Source of the DNA: Oscillospiraceae bacterium
GTDB taxonomy: Bacteria > Bacillota > Clostridia > Oscillospirales > Ruminococcaceae
DNA length: 64,000 nucleotides
Assembly: GCA_022800935.1 (NCBI GenBank)
Contig: JAAWRH010000015.1
Coordinates: 1-64,000, forward strand
Reading direction: 5' to 3'
The translations under genes and the position numbers were made by a program. Positions 1 to 8,632 of the stretch are shown here, in pieces. Below the pieces are notes generated by a model. The model was not told the origin of the DNA. It did no database searches and saw only the letters and a list, made by a program, of their open reading frames with translations. The stretch's first letter is position 1. Every line of letters starts with the position of its first letter.

Positions 1-315
1 CCCCTCCACCAGCAGTCCATAATCGGTATCCTGCACCTGGAATTCCATCCTGTCCCCGCTCTCCACCTGGAAGGTGGCGTAATAGCGGCTGTATGTGTGG
101 GCCATCTCATCCGCATGGGCGGAGGACCGGCGCATATCGGTGCGCTTGGTCACCATCACCGCCGGAACCGCCAGCACCGGGGAGCCGTCGTTCTTCCGCT
201 TCTGCCTGGCAGAGGAGATAAACACCCCTATCACCATCGCAAACACCACTACAAACCCCACGGTGACAATCACCGGCACAACGGAAAACATCACATTCCC
301 AAATCCATAAAACAT
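1..315 (-). CDS. DUF2500 family membrane protein (partial, C-terminus outside window)
   Basis: The reading frame starts with ATG at 315 and is open to the window edge, giving 105 codons. Residues about 8-33 form one hydrophobic membrane segment, followed by a basic stretch (RQKRKND). A soluble part then has the pattern VPAVMVTKRTD and TFQVESGDRMEFQV, ending DYGLLVEG, which I recognise as the DUF2500 (E. coli YhhM-like) fold. Its function is unknown in the family. An AGAGGAG ribosome binding site lies upstream. The gene begins 8 bases after the exonuclease gene ends, so the two are probably one transcript. The family call is from memory of its signature; the orientation and start are clear. 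Confidence 0.75.
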   Translation of the reverse strand, partial: MFYGFGNVMFSVVPVIVTVGFVVVFAMVIGVFISSARQKRKNDGSPVLAVPAVMVTKRTDMRRSSAHADEMAHTYSRYYATFQVESGDRMEFQVQDTDYGLLVEG

Positions 316-323
316 TGTAAGGC

Positions 324-935
324 TCACTCCTCTCTGCTGTTTTTCTTCCGTATCTCCTCCAGGGATATCCCCTTCTCCGCGGCGTGCTTTTTCATGTATT
401 CATAGCACCACGCGGTCTGAATGGCGTCGGAAAGGGCGCGGTGCTCCACTGTCTCCCCCACCTGGAAGGCATGAATCAGCGTGGTCAGCTTATGGTCCGG
501 CAGGTCGGGGAACAGCAGCCGGGAGATGCGCAGGGTGTCCATATAGGGGTTCATCACCCGGTGCTTCATCACCACCATGCTGTTGTACCGGATAAACCGC
601 AGGTCAAAGGCGGTGTTGTGCCCCAGGAGGAGGTTGTCCCCCAAAAAATCCAAAAACTCCGGCAACGCCTTGTGAATGTTTGGCGCGTGCTCCACCATCT
701 CGTCGCGGATGCCCGTCAGCTCGGTGATAAAGGGGGGAATCCGCTTTCCGGGGTTTATCAGCTGGGAGAACCGGTCAACCGCCTGCCCGTTTTCCATGCG
801 GACGGCAGCCAGCTCCAGAATCTGCTCCTGGGCCGGGTTGAGCCCCGTGGTCTCAATGTCCAGCGCTATGTAATTTTCTGCGGAGGCCAGGATGCTTTTG
901 GGGTAGGGAACCGGCTGAGTAACGGTATATGACAT
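324..935 (-). CDS. DnaQ-like DEDDh 3'-5' exonuclease
   Basis: This is a 203-residue stand-alone exonuclease of the PolC/DnaQ epsilon type, expected to remove nucleotides from 3' ends with two metal ions. The DEDDh residues are visible: D26 and E28 in the DIETTGL motif, D111 in HNTAFDLRF, and H165 with D170 in EHRALSDA. The protein is only the nuclease domain, with a short N-terminal lead of about 20 residues and no polymerase or BRCT part. It could act in repair proofreading or RNA turnover; the sequence does not decide. A good promoter lies about 55 bases upstream, and the DUF2500 gene follows it. Confidence 0.9.
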   Translation of the reverse strand: MSYTVTQPVPYPKSILASAENYIALDIETTGLNPAQEQILELAAVRMENGQAVDRFSQLINPGKRIPPFITELTGIRDEMVEHAPNIHKALPEFLDFLGDNLLLGHNTAFDLRFIRYNSMVVMKHRVMNPYMDTLRISRLLFPDLPDHKLTTLIHAFQVGETVEHRALSDAIQTAWCYEYMKKHAAEKGISLEEIRKKNSREE

Positions 936-986
936 TTTGATTCCGCCTTTCCGCGTATTTCACCTTAAAGAGACATCATTTATCTA

Positions 987-1015
987 AGAATACCATAAAA
1001 CGATACAGGTTGCAA
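987..1015 (-). promoter_or_regulatory. Sigma-A type promoter of the exonuclease gene
   Basis: On the minus strand, TTGCAA (1010-1015) is followed after exactly 17 bases by TATTCT (987-992), with TGG just before the -10 (extended -10 character). Confidence 0.6.
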
Positions 1016-1069
1016 GTGCGTGGTAAATGGATTTCTATGATACGAATCTCCGACTAAATCGGAGCGCCA

Positions 1070-1104
1070 AAAAATCAAGGCTGCTGGAAATTCCAGCAGC
1101 CTCC
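1070..1104 (-). terminator. Terminator after the CD1247-type gene
   Basis: GGCTGCTGGAA pairs with its exact complement across a three-base loop. On the minus strand it is followed by a T-rich run, just after the stop codon at 1116. Confidence 0.75.
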
Positions 1105-1115
1105 TTCATCCGCGC

Positions 1116-1556
1116 TTAAAATTGAATGGGCTTATCCTTGTCCGGGTCGTCGTCCGGGGAATCGATCTGGAGGTCGAACTCCAGCGTCTGCCCGCAGGAG
1201 GGGCATACCGTCTCCCCGTCGTCCAGCATATCCTCGCTGACCTTGAAGGTCTTGCCGCATTCCGGGCAGGTCACTTCATACAGCTCGTCCTCATCGTCCA
1301 GCTCCGCAAAGTCGCTGTCGTCGAATTCCTCCCCGTAGTAGTCGTCCTCCAGCAGGGAAAGGTCCTCGTCCACCGCGTCGATGGCGTCGGCCAAGTCGTC
1401 AATCACCTTGGTGTTTTCATCCACCGAAAGGGCAATTTCCTCCAGAGTATCCAGTATCGCGTGGAACAGCTTGCCCTCCTTGGAGGTGCTGTCCACCTCC
1501 AGGCCCTCCATCAGGCCCTTGAGGTATGCTACCTTTTCTGTAACAGTCACGTTCAT
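1116..1556 (-). CDS. CD1247-type acidic protein with C-terminal zinc ribbon
   Basis: A 146-residue protein whose N-terminus (EKVAYLKGLMEGLEVD...SKEGKLF) matches the CD1247 N-terminal domain common in Clostridia. The middle (residues about 45-95) is a very acidic, helix-prone linker. The C-terminus carries two CxxC pairs, C97/C100 and C118/C121, typical of a zinc ribbon. No enzymatic role is known; a nucleic acid or protein contact is plausible. I chose the internal ATG at 1556 because GGAAAGGGGAG sits directly upstream; the open frame extends further but without a signal. It lies 31 bases after efp and ends in a terminator, so it is the distal gene of the efp transcript. Confidence 0.8.
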   Translation of the reverse strand: MNVTVTEKVAYLKGLMEGLEVDSTSKEGKLFHAILDTLEEIALSVDENTKVIDDLADAIDAVDEDLSLLEDDYYGEEFDDSDFAELDDEDELYEVTCPECGKTFKVSEDMLDDGETVCPSCGQTLEFDLQIDSPDDDPDKDKPIQF

Positions 1557-1587
1557 TCTCCCCTTTCCTAGATATAGGCGGTTCGTT

Positions 1588-2145
1588 TTACGCTCTCTCC
1601 ATGTATTCGCCGGTACGGGTGTCAATGCGGATCATATCCCCCTCGTTGATGAAGAGGGGAACGCGGATTTCCGCGCCGGTTTCCAGGGTGGCGGGCTTGG
1701 TTGCGTTGGTAGCGGTGTCGCCCTTAAAGCCGGGGTCGGTCTTGGTCACCTGGAGCTCGATAAAGAAGGGAGGCTCCACGCCGAACACAACGCCCTTGTA
1801 GGAAAGCACCTTGACATCCAGGTTTTCCTTGACGAACTTGAAGTTATCCCCCAGCTTTTCCGCGTTGATGGGAATATTCTCATAGGTTTCGTTGTCCATA
1901 AAGTAGTACAGGTCCCCGTCCCGGTACAGATACTGCATATCCCGTCTCTCAATAAAGGCGGTGGGGAACTTGTCGGTGGGGTTGAAGGTGCGCTCTGTCA
2001 CCGCGCCGCTTATCACGTTGCGGATTTTGGTGCGGACAAAGGCCGCGCCCTTGCCGGGCTTTACATGCTGAAACTCAATGATCTGATAGACGTTGCCGTC
2101 CATATCAAAGGTTACGCCGTTTCTGAAATCACCAGCTGTTACCAT
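1588..2145 (-). CDS. efp: Elongation factor P
   Basis: EF-P is a tRNA-shaped three-domain factor that binds between the ribosomal P and E sites and speeds peptide bonds at polyproline stretches. The 185-residue length and three beta-barrel layout (about 1-63, 66-127, 130-185) are standard. The loop that reaches the peptidyl transferase centre reads KPGKGAAF, with K32 in the position that is modified in Bacillus (5-aminopentanol). No EpmA/EpmB or EarP modification gene is visible nearby. A clear promoter lies upstream, and the CD1247-type gene follows. Confidence 0.98.
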   Translation of the reverse strand: MVTAGDFRNGVTFDMDGNVYQIIEFQHVKPGKGAAFVRTKIRNVISGAVTERTFNPTDKFPTAFIERRDMQYLYRDGDLYYFMDNETYENIPINAEKLGDNFKFVKENLDVKVLSYKGVVFGVEPPFFIELQVTKTDPGFKGDTATNATKPATLETGAEIRVPLFINEGDMIRIDTRTGEYMERA

Positions 2146-2198
2146 AGAAAAAAACCTCCAAAAATATAATCGTAAACAAAAAGGACATTGACCATACT

Positions 2199-2227
2199 AT
2201 TGTATCGTATCAGCGGACAATTTGCAA
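2199..2227 (-). promoter_or_regulatory. Promoter of efp
   Basis: On the minus strand, TTGCAA (2222-2227), 17 bases, TACAAT (2199-2204), about 55 bases before the efp start. It separates efp from the peptidase gene upstream. Confidence 0.65.
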
Positions 2228-2283
2228 GGGCTTTTGCAAAAAACTGGGAAAATTCAGGAAAAAAGCTGCCTCCCAGCGGGGAC

Positions 2284-3354
2284 CTACAGGCAAATCAGCT
2301 CCTTCGGGCTGTGGGTCAGGTCCTTGATTCCGCTTTCGGTGATGTAAATCATATCCTCAATCCGGCAGCCGAACCGGCCCTCCAGGTAGATGCCCGGTTC
2401 CACCGTCATAATCAGGCCGGGCTGGCAGATATCCTGGCATACCTTACTGAAGCGGGGATTCTCGTGGATTTCCAGGCCCACGCTGTGTCCCAGGCCATGC
2501 CCAAAGCACCCCTCATACCCGGCAGCATAGATCAGGTCCCTGGCCACCTTATCCACATCGCTGCACTTTTTCCCCACGGCCACATAGTCCAGGGCAGCCA
2601 GCTGGGCCTTCAGGACAGTATCATACAGGCGGCGGTGCTCCTCGTCCACCTGGCCTATGGCCACGGTCCTGGTCATGTCGGAGCGGTACCCGCCTATGGC
2701 CACCCCGAAATCCATGGTCACAAAATCTCCCTTTTCCACCTTTTTATCGGTGGGCACCCCGTGGGGCAGGGAGGAATTGACACCGGACACCACAATGGTG
2801 GAGAAGGATACGTCGTCTCCCCCGTTTTTACGCATGTAATATTCCATCTCCAGGGCAATTTCCCGCTCGGTCCGCCCCTCCTGGATATAGCCGAGGATAT
2901 GGGTAAAGGTCTCGTCAGTCAACCTCTGGCAGGCCTCGATGGCCTCCAGCTCCTGCTGGGACTTGATCATCCGCTGCTGCTCAATGGCCTTATTGACCCT
3001 GGAGTCAAAGGCTATCTCCGCGGGGGCGAGAATCTCCTTATACTTCAGGTACTCGTCGATGGACATCCGCCCGCTTTCCACGCCGACGGTTTTGATGTTG
3101 TGCCGCTTGATAATCTCCTGGAGCTGCTCCTTCCCCTCGTCCTTCAGCAGCTGGACCTCGGCACCCTGTACAGTCCGCTTGGCCGCCTCAATATAACGGA
3201 AATCGATGAGGAAATAGGCCTTCTCCCGCGTGGCCAGCAGGATACCCGCGCTGGAGCGCATACCGGTGTAATACTGGCGGTTGACCGATGAAAGAATCAG
3301 TACTCCGTCGATTTCATCCGGCAAGCGTGTAAAAAGGGTTTGAATTCTGTCCAT
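2284..3354 (-). CDS. Xaa-Pro aminopeptidase-like M24 metallopeptidase
   Basis: A cytoplasmic M24 'pita-bread' peptidase of 356 residues, expected to remove N-terminal residues ahead of proline. The five metal ligands can be placed: D215, D226, H290 (in FGHGLGHSVG), E319 (TVEPG) and E333 (IEDMIYI). H198 (LPHG) fits the proton-shuttle position. Residues 1-125 are the creatinase-type N-terminal domain. The start at 3354 has GAAAGGAAG upstream; the longer open frame lacks such a site. It follows the TIM-barrel gene by 22 bases, within a yqeG-TIM barrel-peptidase operon. PepP versus PepQ specificity cannot be decided. Confidence 0.92.
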   Translation of the reverse strand: MDRIQTLFTRLPDEIDGVLILSSVNRQYYTGMRSSAGILLATREKAYFLIDFRYIEAAKRTVQGAEVQLLKDEGKEQLQEIIKRHNIKTVGVESGRMSIDEYLKYKEILAPAEIAFDSRVNKAIEQQRMIKSQQELEAIEACQRLTDETFTHILGYIQEGRTEREIALEMEYYMRKNGGDDVSFSTIVVSGVNSSLPHGVPTDKKVEKGDFVTMDFGVAIGGYRSDMTRTVAIGQVDEEHRRLYDTVLKAQLAALDYVAVGKKCSDVDKVARDLIYAAGYEGCFGHGLGHSVGLEIHENPRFSKVCQDICQPGLIMTVEPGIYLEGRFGCRIEDMIYITESGIKDLTHSPKELICL

Positions 3355-3376
3355 AGGTAAAACTTCCTTTCGTCTA

Positions 3377-4243
3377 TCAGAGTTTGGAAAGCTCCCCGCC
3401 TGCGGCGAGGAACAGGTCACGCATGGTACAGGCGTCCTCCGCCTGGGTACCGGCGGATTCGCAGATAAAGACCGGGCGGCAGCCCTTTTTCACGGTCCAT
3501 TCGGCAACCGGTTCAAAATTGGGGCCGTACTGGGTATCGGCGAAGGTGAGGTGGCATTTCTCCCCGCCGGAGGTGTACTGGATTTTGGAAAAGTGGGAGT
3601 GGAAGCGGCGCAGCCGGTCGATGCCCAGCTTGTTCTCAATCTCCTCAAACACCTGACCCACGGCCTCCCTGGTCATCAGCCCGCCCAGGGTCCGGGCGTT
3701 GAGGTGGCCGAAGTCGATGCAGGGCAGGAACCGGTCGTCCACGGTACACAGCTCCAAAACCTCCTCCAGGGAACCCAGCTGATTGATTTTCCCCATGGTT
3801 TCGGGGCAGATGTGGATATCGGACAAGCCGGCGTCATCCAGGGCCTGCTGAGCCTTTTTCAGGGTTTCCTTTGCCAGAGCCACAGCCTCCTCCCTTGTCA
3901 TTTTGGCGCAGGAGCCGGAGTGGACTACAATGCGGTTTCCACCCATCCAATGGCAGGCCTGGGCGGACTGGAGAATGTACTGAATGCTGTTGAGACGCTT
4001 CTCCTCCTCCAGGCTGGAGAGGGAGATATAATAGGGGGCATGGAGGGTAAGGCGGATATTCCTTTCGCGGGCAAGGCTGCCGAGCTTTTCGGCGGCCTCC
4101 TGACGGACGCGGACGCCCCGCCCGCACTGGTATTCAAAGGCGGTAAGACCCATAGACTGGAGATACTGGGGCATCTGCTCTGTATGTTTAAAACCCATAG
4201 CGGAAAAGCTTTCCGGCGTTCCCGCCGGACCGAACCACGCCAT
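3377..4243 (-). CDS. TIM-barrel protein of the AP endonuclease IV / sugar-phosphate isomerase family
   Basis: A 288-residue TIM barrel of the AP endonuclease 2 (Nfo, COG0648) family. Metal-site segments typical of the family are visible in order: LHAPYY, HSGSC, ICPETMG, CIDFGHLN and FHSHFSK. Together they supply His, Glu and Asp ligands for a metal cluster. True Nfo proteins cut DNA at abasic sites, but the spacing and the GHLN segment differ from classical Nfo, so a DNA repair role is a family inference; sugar isomerase relatives share the fold. I chose ATG 4243, which has AAAGGA ten bases upstream, over a GTG three codons earlier that is too close to it. Confidence 0.75.
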   Translation of the reverse strand: MAWFGPAGTPESFSAMGFKHTEQMPQYLQSMGLTAFEYQCGRGVRVRQEAAEKLGSLARERNIRLTLHAPYYISLSSLEEEKRLNSIQYILQSAQACHWMGGNRIVVHSGSCAKMTREEAVALAKETLKKAQQALDDAGLSDIHICPETMGKINQLGSLEEVLELCTVDDRFLPCIDFGHLNARTLGGLMTREAVGQVFEEIENKLGIDRLRRFHSHFSKIQYTSGGEKCHLTFADTQYGPNFEPVAEWTVKKGCRPVFICESAGTQAEDACTMRDLFLAAGGELSKL

Positions 4244-4300
4244 AGAGACCACATCCTTTCAGAAATAAAAAGCAGCCAAAGCATATTTAACGCCGGAGAA

Positions 4301-4813
4301 TCATAGTATCTCCTTCCTTGCCGCATCTAAAATCTTTTTCTCCCACTTCCGCTTCAGCCGGAAAAACCACCCATGCTCCGGCGTAATGGTGGTGACGAGG
4401 ACGCTGTAAATATTCGCAAGGTTTGCGCCGAGAATATCGGTAAACAGCTGATCCCCCACGATGACCGTAGACTCCCGCGAGAGTCTGTACCGGTCCATCG
4501 TCTTGCGAATCATGAAGGGAAGGGGCTTGGCCGCCCTTGCCACATAGGGCAGATCCAGCCGCCGGGCAAAGTTAGCTACCCTGCGGTGGTTGTTGTTGGA
4601 GAAGATAATCAGTTCCACACCTGCGTCCTGCAACCTGTCAATCCATCTGAACAGCCCGATATAGGGCTCCGGATTGTTGTGGGTAGTCAAGGTGTTATCG
4701 ATATCCAACAGCATTGCTTCTATGCCAAGCTCCTTGCAAAGCCTCGGTGTAATCTTCAGGACGCTGGAAATTACGTAGGTGGGCAGCAGATTATTCTTAC
4801 GATGCCGTTTCAT
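4301..4813 (-). CDS. YqeG family HAD-IIIA phosphatase
   Basis: This 170-residue HAD phosphatase matches YqeG of Bacillus. Motif I is D37/D39 in LLDIDNTL, motif II is S72 in FSNNN, motif III is K96 in RAAKPLP, and motif IV is D121/D126 in VGDQLFTDILGAN. The order and spacing are intact, so it should be catalytically active. Relatives act on phosphatidylglycerophosphate (PgpA/Gep4-like), which is one possible substrate; this is inference. It is the first gene of a three-gene minus-strand operon and lies divergent from the popT-like gene. Confidence 0.88.
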   Translation of the reverse strand: MKRHRKNNLLPTYVISSVLKITPRLCKELGIEAMLLDIDNTLTTHNNPEPYIGLFRWIDRLQDAGVELIIFSNNNHRRVANFARRLDLPYVARAAKPLPFMIRKTMDRYRLSRESTVIVGDQLFTDILGANLANIYSVLVTTITPEHGWFFRLKRKWEKKILDAARKEIL

Positions 4814-4975
4814 TCTGTCACCATCCGTCTTTGATATTATCTCTATTGTACGCTATTTTCTTCCAAAAATCTAGGGTTTGTTTAAAAATAGTCGGGCAGC
4901 GGCAGGGACGAATACCGGTTTTCCCTTTTTCATAAACTGTATTGCAATGAAAACACTATGAAATGGGGACATTCT

Positions 4976-5773
4976 ATGAATCACCACATCGTCACCTTTC
5001 TCAAGGGTCTTTGGGTCGGCGGAACCATGACCGTTCCCGGCGTCAGCGGCGGCTCCATGGCCATCCTCCTGGGGGTTTACGATCAGTTGATCCACGCCGT
5101 CAACTCCTTCTGGAAGGAAAAAATCAACCTGCTGTTTCTTCTTGTCTTCGCCGGGGGCGGCGGCCTGGGAATGCTCCTCTTCTCCCGCGGCCTCCTCAGC
5201 CTCCTGGAGCGGTACCCGCTGCCCCTGGGATACTTCTTCCTGGGCGCGGTCGCCGGGGGAATCCCCCTCATCTTCCGCAGTGCCCGTGTCCGGGAATTCT
5301 CCCTGGATACGGTTCTCTACCCCGCCCTCGGCCTGCTGCTGGTCCTGCTCCTGGACCGGCTGCCCTCCGGCCTTTTTTCCCTGGGAACCGGCGGCGGAAT
5401 CCTGGGAATCCTCCTCCAGACAGCCGGGGGCGTCCTGATTGCCGCAGCCCTGGTGCTGCCAGGCATCAGCGTTTCCCAGATGCTGCTGATGACCGGCCTA
5501 TATCAAGGGGTTATGGAACACATCAGCCAGCTGGAGCTTCTTCCCCTGATTCCCCTGGGCACGGGCGTTCTTCTGGGGGTGCTGCTGACCGCCAGACTCA
5601 TGGAGCGGTGGATGAACAGCCACCCCAAAGGCGCCTATCTGATGATTCTGGGCTTTCTCCTGGGCTCCCTCCCGGAGCTCTTTCCGGGATTCCCCCAGGG
5701 CCGGGAGCTGCTTCCCTGCGCCGCCATGGCCGCCGCGGGCTTTCTGGCGCTTTACAAAATGCAAAAGGAATAA
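4976..5773 (+). CDS. popT: DUF368 (PopT-type) polyprenyl-phosphate transporter
   Basis: A 265-residue polytopic membrane protein with about eight hydrophobic segments and the DUF368 hallmarks GTMTVPGVSGGSMA near the N-terminus and ALVLPGISVSQ near residue 165. Each is a PG(V/I)SGGS-like re-entrant signature, in keeping with an inverted repeat fold. DUF368 members (PopT) are reported to flip undecaprenyl phosphate back across the membrane for reuse in wall synthesis. The start at 4976 has GGGGA eight bases upstream; an ATG six codons earlier has no such site. It is a single gene. Confidence 0.85.
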   Translation: MNHHIVTFLKGLWVGGTMTVPGVSGGSMAILLGVYDQLIHAVNSFWKEKINLLFLLVFAGGGGLGMLLFSRGLLSLLERYPLPLGYFFLGAVAGGIPLIFRSARVREFSLDTVLYPALGLLLVLLLDRLPSGLFSLGTGGGILGILLQTAGGVLIAAALVLPGISVSQMLLMTGLYQGVMEHISQLELLPLIPLGTGVLLGVLLTARLMERWMNSHPKGAYLMILGFLLGSLPELFPGFPQGRELLPCAAMAAAGFLALYKMQKE

Positions 5774-5779
5774 CCCATC

Positions 5780-7231
5780 TTACAAAAGGGATACCCTCAA
5801 ATCCTCCATGGTCTTCTCCCGGAAGATAAACTCCCATTCCACCCGGTCAACCGGCTGAAAGCGGAGGGCTGAAAAGGCGGCGTGCAGGCCCTGCTCCTTG
5901 TTTTCCGTTTTGGAGGAGACAAAGATAGCCGTCGGTCCGTCCGCCCCGCCGATAATCCCTATCGACCCCGCTGCATATGTCCGCTGCTCCGGGAGATCGC
6001 CCGGAGCCGTATCCTTCAGGTAAAAGCGGCTGTCGGGCAGCTCCGGATCCAGGGTAAAGATTAGCTGATTGGCGCGGTCAGGAAACCGCCATCCCCCCTT
6101 AGGATGGTGAAATGGGCTTTTCCATGGGGAAAATTCCTTCACAGTAAGAGTGTATTCCACCCCGGTGACGGGATGGACAATCACCGCGCTCTCCCCCTTT
6201 TCCGGGGTAAAAAAACGCGTTCCCACCATTGGTTCGGGCCTGGGAACAAGCTCCAGCTCCAAGGACCTGACCTTGAGCCTGGAGGACGGCCACGGAAAAC
6301 AGGCCCGCTGGATGCTCCACAGCCGGTCCTTGGGGAGCCCGTAGTGCTCCAGCACCCACTCCGCCTCCGGGTCAGTCCAGAGCTCCTCCGAAAGGGCGGC
6401 TTCCGGGTCCCACGCCACCCCGTAACCGGTTTTCCTCTGGGATATCTTCTGGTTGATTTTCACCTCGGCGGCAAAGTCCAAGCTGAAAAGCCGCCGCTTC
6501 TGCTCCTCCCGCTGCTGTTCGGTTTCCCGGAGCGGACCTCCCTCAATGCAGAGATCAATGACCAGCCCTCCGCCGCAGCAGTAAACCGCCGGGACATGGA
6601 GGATATACTCCCCCCATGTAAACACCAAATGAATGGGAATTTCCTCCCCGGCCGGCCCACGGCGGCTATGCCCCCAAAAATCTTTGTCATAGTACACCTT
6701 CCATTCTGGAGGATTTTTGTCTTCTTCGGCGGGCTGTTCCTTTATAGCCGCATATCCGGCCTTATAGGGTATCCGGCTGTAGTCAAACTCCGCCTGCAAT
6801 TCCTTGATGTATGAAAAGGGGTCCTCCATAGGGGTGAGGGAGAACTCCTCCTCAACGGTCTTTAATACCGTTTGCTGCTCCGGCGAGGGTGGATTTTCCC
6901 TCAAAAAGTTCATAAACTGTTCCCGGTCCCAGGCATGGGCCTGCTCAATGGCTGCCTCCCCCCGGCATGCCAGGAGAAGCCGCAGAAAACCGTCAAAGTC
7001 CCTGGCCACCGGATGGACGCACTGCCCCTCCCCCTCCATGGGGCTGACGGAAAACACCTCCTGGAACCCCTTGACCAAGCAATAATGGATTCCATCCACA
7101 CCGGTCCAGCCGATTACAGTTGTCCCTTTAGGGGTACAAAAATAGTCGCTGCGGGTATCCCCGCGCTCCAGTCCCAGCTTTGAAAAATCAATGGCAGAGC
7201 GTCTGTACCGTTCATAAAGTGTCAAGAACAT
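5780..7231 (-). CDS. Unknown 483-residue soluble protein with SUKH-like N-terminus and a GGADGPT motif
   Basis: I do not recognise a defined function. Residues about 1-110 (FCTPKGTTVIGWTGVDGIHYCLV ... RDFDGFLRLLLACRGEAAIEQ) resemble SMI1/KNR4 (SUKH)-like domains seen in immunity and regulatory proteins. The middle (about 150-410) is beta-rich, with many Trp and Pro residues. Near residues 423-437 it carries IGIIGGADGPTAIFV, the signature of the beta subunit of sodium-pumping decarboxylases, although the protein has no membrane segments. The gene is single and divergent from the dehydrogenase gene. A small CCCCGC/GCGGGG hairpin lies near 7248-7264 in the leader. Confidence 0.7.
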   Translation of the reverse strand: MFLTLYERYRRSAIDFSKLGLERGDTRSDYFCTPKGTTVIGWTGVDGIHYCLVKGFQEVFSVSPMEGEGQCVHPVARDFDGFLRLLLACRGEAAIEQAHAWDREQFMNFLRENPPSPEQQTVLKTVEEEFSLTPMEDPFSYIKELQAEFDYSRIPYKAGYAAIKEQPAEEDKNPPEWKVYYDKDFWGHSRRGPAGEEIPIHLVFTWGEYILHVPAVYCCGGGLVIDLCIEGGPLRETEQQREEQKRRLFSLDFAAEVKINQKISQRKTGYGVAWDPEAALSEELWTDPEAEWVLEHYGLPKDRLWSIQRACFPWPSSRLKVRSLELELVPRPEPMVGTRFFTPEKGESAVIVHPVTGVEYTLTVKEFSPWKSPFHHPKGGWRFPDRANQLIFTLDPELPDSRFYLKDTAPGDLPEQRTYAAGSIGIIGGADGPTAIFVSSKTENKEQGLHAAFSALRFQPVDRVEWEFIFREKTMEDLRVSLL

Positions 7232-7309
7232 AGCCTCCTTATAAAATTCCCCGCGCTTTGCGGGGCAGAATCAAATCAACAGGTGATAGCTTTATTATAG
7301 CTCTGCCTC

Positions 7310-7338
7310 TTGCAAAATGCAACCGCAGTTGCTACAAT
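7310..7338 (+). promoter_or_regulatory. Promoter of the beta-hydroxyacid dehydrogenase gene
   Basis: TTGCAA (7310-7315), 17 bases, TACAAT (7333-7338), about 52 bases before the ATG at 7391. Confidence 0.65.
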
Positions 7339-7390
7339 GGAAGAAAGACATTTTTCAGACCGCATAACCAAAAGAAAGGAAAAATGAAAC

Positions 7391-8266
7391 ATGAAAAAAG
7401 TCGCATGGATCGGAACCGGCGTCATGGGCGGCCAGCAGGCCGGGCACCTGGCCAAGGCGGGCTATCCGGTGTCCGCCTACACCCGCCGCTATGAAAAGCT
7501 CCTCCCCTTGCAGGAGCAGTTCGGCATTACTCCCTGCCACACCATCAAAGAGGCTGTAACGGACGCGGATTTTATCTTTGTCATGGTCGGCTATCCCAAG
7601 GACGTGGAAGAGGTCTTTTCGGGGGAGGGCGGCATCTTTGACCACGCCAAAAAGGGAGCTCTTGCCATTGATATGACCACCTCCTCCCCCGCCCTGGCGG
7701 AAAAGCTGTACGCCCTTGGCAGAGAAAAGGGCATCCGCGTCATGGACGCCCCGGTTTCCGGCGGAGACAGCGGGGCCCGCAACGGGACCCTTTCCATCAT
7801 GGCGGGCGGCGGCGAGGCCGACTTCCAGGAGGCGCTCCCCCTGTTCCAGTGCATGGGAAAGAGCATCCTCCTCATGGGCCCTGCCGGAGCAGGCCAGCAC
7901 ACCAAGGCCGCCAACCAGATTGCGGTGGCAGGTGCGACCGCCGCTTACACTGAGGCCATCACCTACGCCGAACAGGTGGGGCTGGACCCGGAAAAGATGC
8001 TGGCGGCCATCGGCGGCGGCGCGGCGGGGAGCTGGCAGATTTCCAACATGGCCCCCAGGGCGCTGAAGGGGGACTTTGCCCCCGGATTTTTCATCAAGCA
8101 CTTTATCAAGGACATGAAGATTATCCACGAGGAGAGCACGGCCCGCGGCGTCCGCCTGGAGATGCTGGAATCGGTGCTGGCCCTTTACGAAAAGATGGCG
8201 GAGATGGGATTGGAGGACAATGGTACCCAGGCTTTGATCCGCTATTACCGCGAGGGAAAAAAGTAA
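7391..8266 (+). CDS. 3-hydroxyisobutyrate dehydrogenase-like NAD(P)-dependent oxidoreductase
   Basis: A 291-residue enzyme of the beta-hydroxyacid dehydrogenase family (GarR/MmsB/Hibadh). The N-terminal Rossmann motif is GTGVMGG (8-14). The substrate loop DAPVSGG (119-125) and the catalytic lysine K172 in GQHTKAANQ are both present. Members reduce tartronate semialdehyde, succinic semialdehyde or related compounds; the substrate is not decided here. It has its own promoter and an AAAGGA-type site, and no pathway partner beside it. Confidence 0.9.
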   Translation: MKKVAWIGTGVMGGQQAGHLAKAGYPVSAYTRRYEKLLPLQEQFGITPCHTIKEAVTDADFIFVMVGYPKDVEEVFSGEGGIFDHAKKGALAIDMTTSSPALAEKLYALGREKGIRVMDAPVSGGDSGARNGTLSIMAGGGEADFQEALPLFQCMGKSILLMGPAGAGQHTKAANQIAVAGATAAYTEAITYAEQVGLDPEKMLAAIGGGAAGSWQISNMAPRALKGDFAPGFFIKHFIKDMKIIHEESTARGVRLEMLESVLALYEKMAEMGLEDNGTQALIRYYREGKK

Positions 8267-8336
8267 GGGAAAGCCTTCTTCCCTTCGCCCTTTTTTAAAT
8301 TATCTTTTTCCTGTGTATCATTAACGAAAAAAGATA

Positions 8337-8365
8337 TTGCAAAGCATATTTAATTGTTGTATAAT
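8337..8365 (+). promoter_or_regulatory. Promoter of yjfB
   Basis: TTGCAA (8337-8342), 17 bases, TATAAT (8360-8365), with the gene start 27 bases later. It is one of the best -10 matches in the window and suggests strong vegetative expression. Confidence 0.7.
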
Positions 8366-8391
8366 GGCTTATAGAAAGGAGCTGATGTACT

Positions 8392-8583
8392 ATGGAGATT
8401 TCAGCAGATATCGCAGCCATGTCCGTTGAAATGAGCATGCAGAAAACGGCACAGGCCGCCCAGGTTTCTATCCTGAAAAAGAGCATGGAAGCTCAGGAAG
8501 CCGCCGCTGCCGCCTTGATTGAGCAGATGGCACCTTCGACCCCTGCTCCTTCTTTCGGCCATTTGTTGAACGCATACGCTTAA
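8392..8583 (+). CDS. YjfB family protein (putative motility protein)
   Basis: A 63-residue helical protein rich in Ala, Met and Gln (ISADIAAMSVEMSMQKTAQAAQ...ILKKSMEAQ). It matches the YjfB family, annotated as putative motility proteins and found in flagellated Firmicutes. No membrane segment or Cys is present. GAAAGGAGCTG gives a strong ribosome binding site. The gene stands alone between a strong promoter and a terminator. Motility is a family label rather than something shown here, although a chemoreceptor at 61.3 kb fits. Confidence 0.85.
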   Translation: MEISADIAAMSVEMSMQKTAQAAQVSILKKSMEAQEAAAAALIEQMAPSTPAPSFGHLLNAYA

Positions 8584-8591
8584 TTCAGCAG

Positions 8592-8632
8592 AAATACCGC
8601 CTTCCCGCGTCAAACGGGAGGGCGGTATTTTT
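8592..8632. terminator. Bidirectional terminator between yjfB and proS
   Basis: AATACCGCC and a CCCG arm pair with CGGG and GGCGGTATT, followed by T6 on the plus strand; A-rich sequence on the other side serves the opposing gene. Confidence 0.8.

Noticed and set aside
7248..7264. Terminator for the 483-residue gene's neighbour
   Set aside because: The CCCCGC/GCGGGG hairpin lies just upstream of the start of that gene on its own strand and has no T-run; more likely a leader hairpin.
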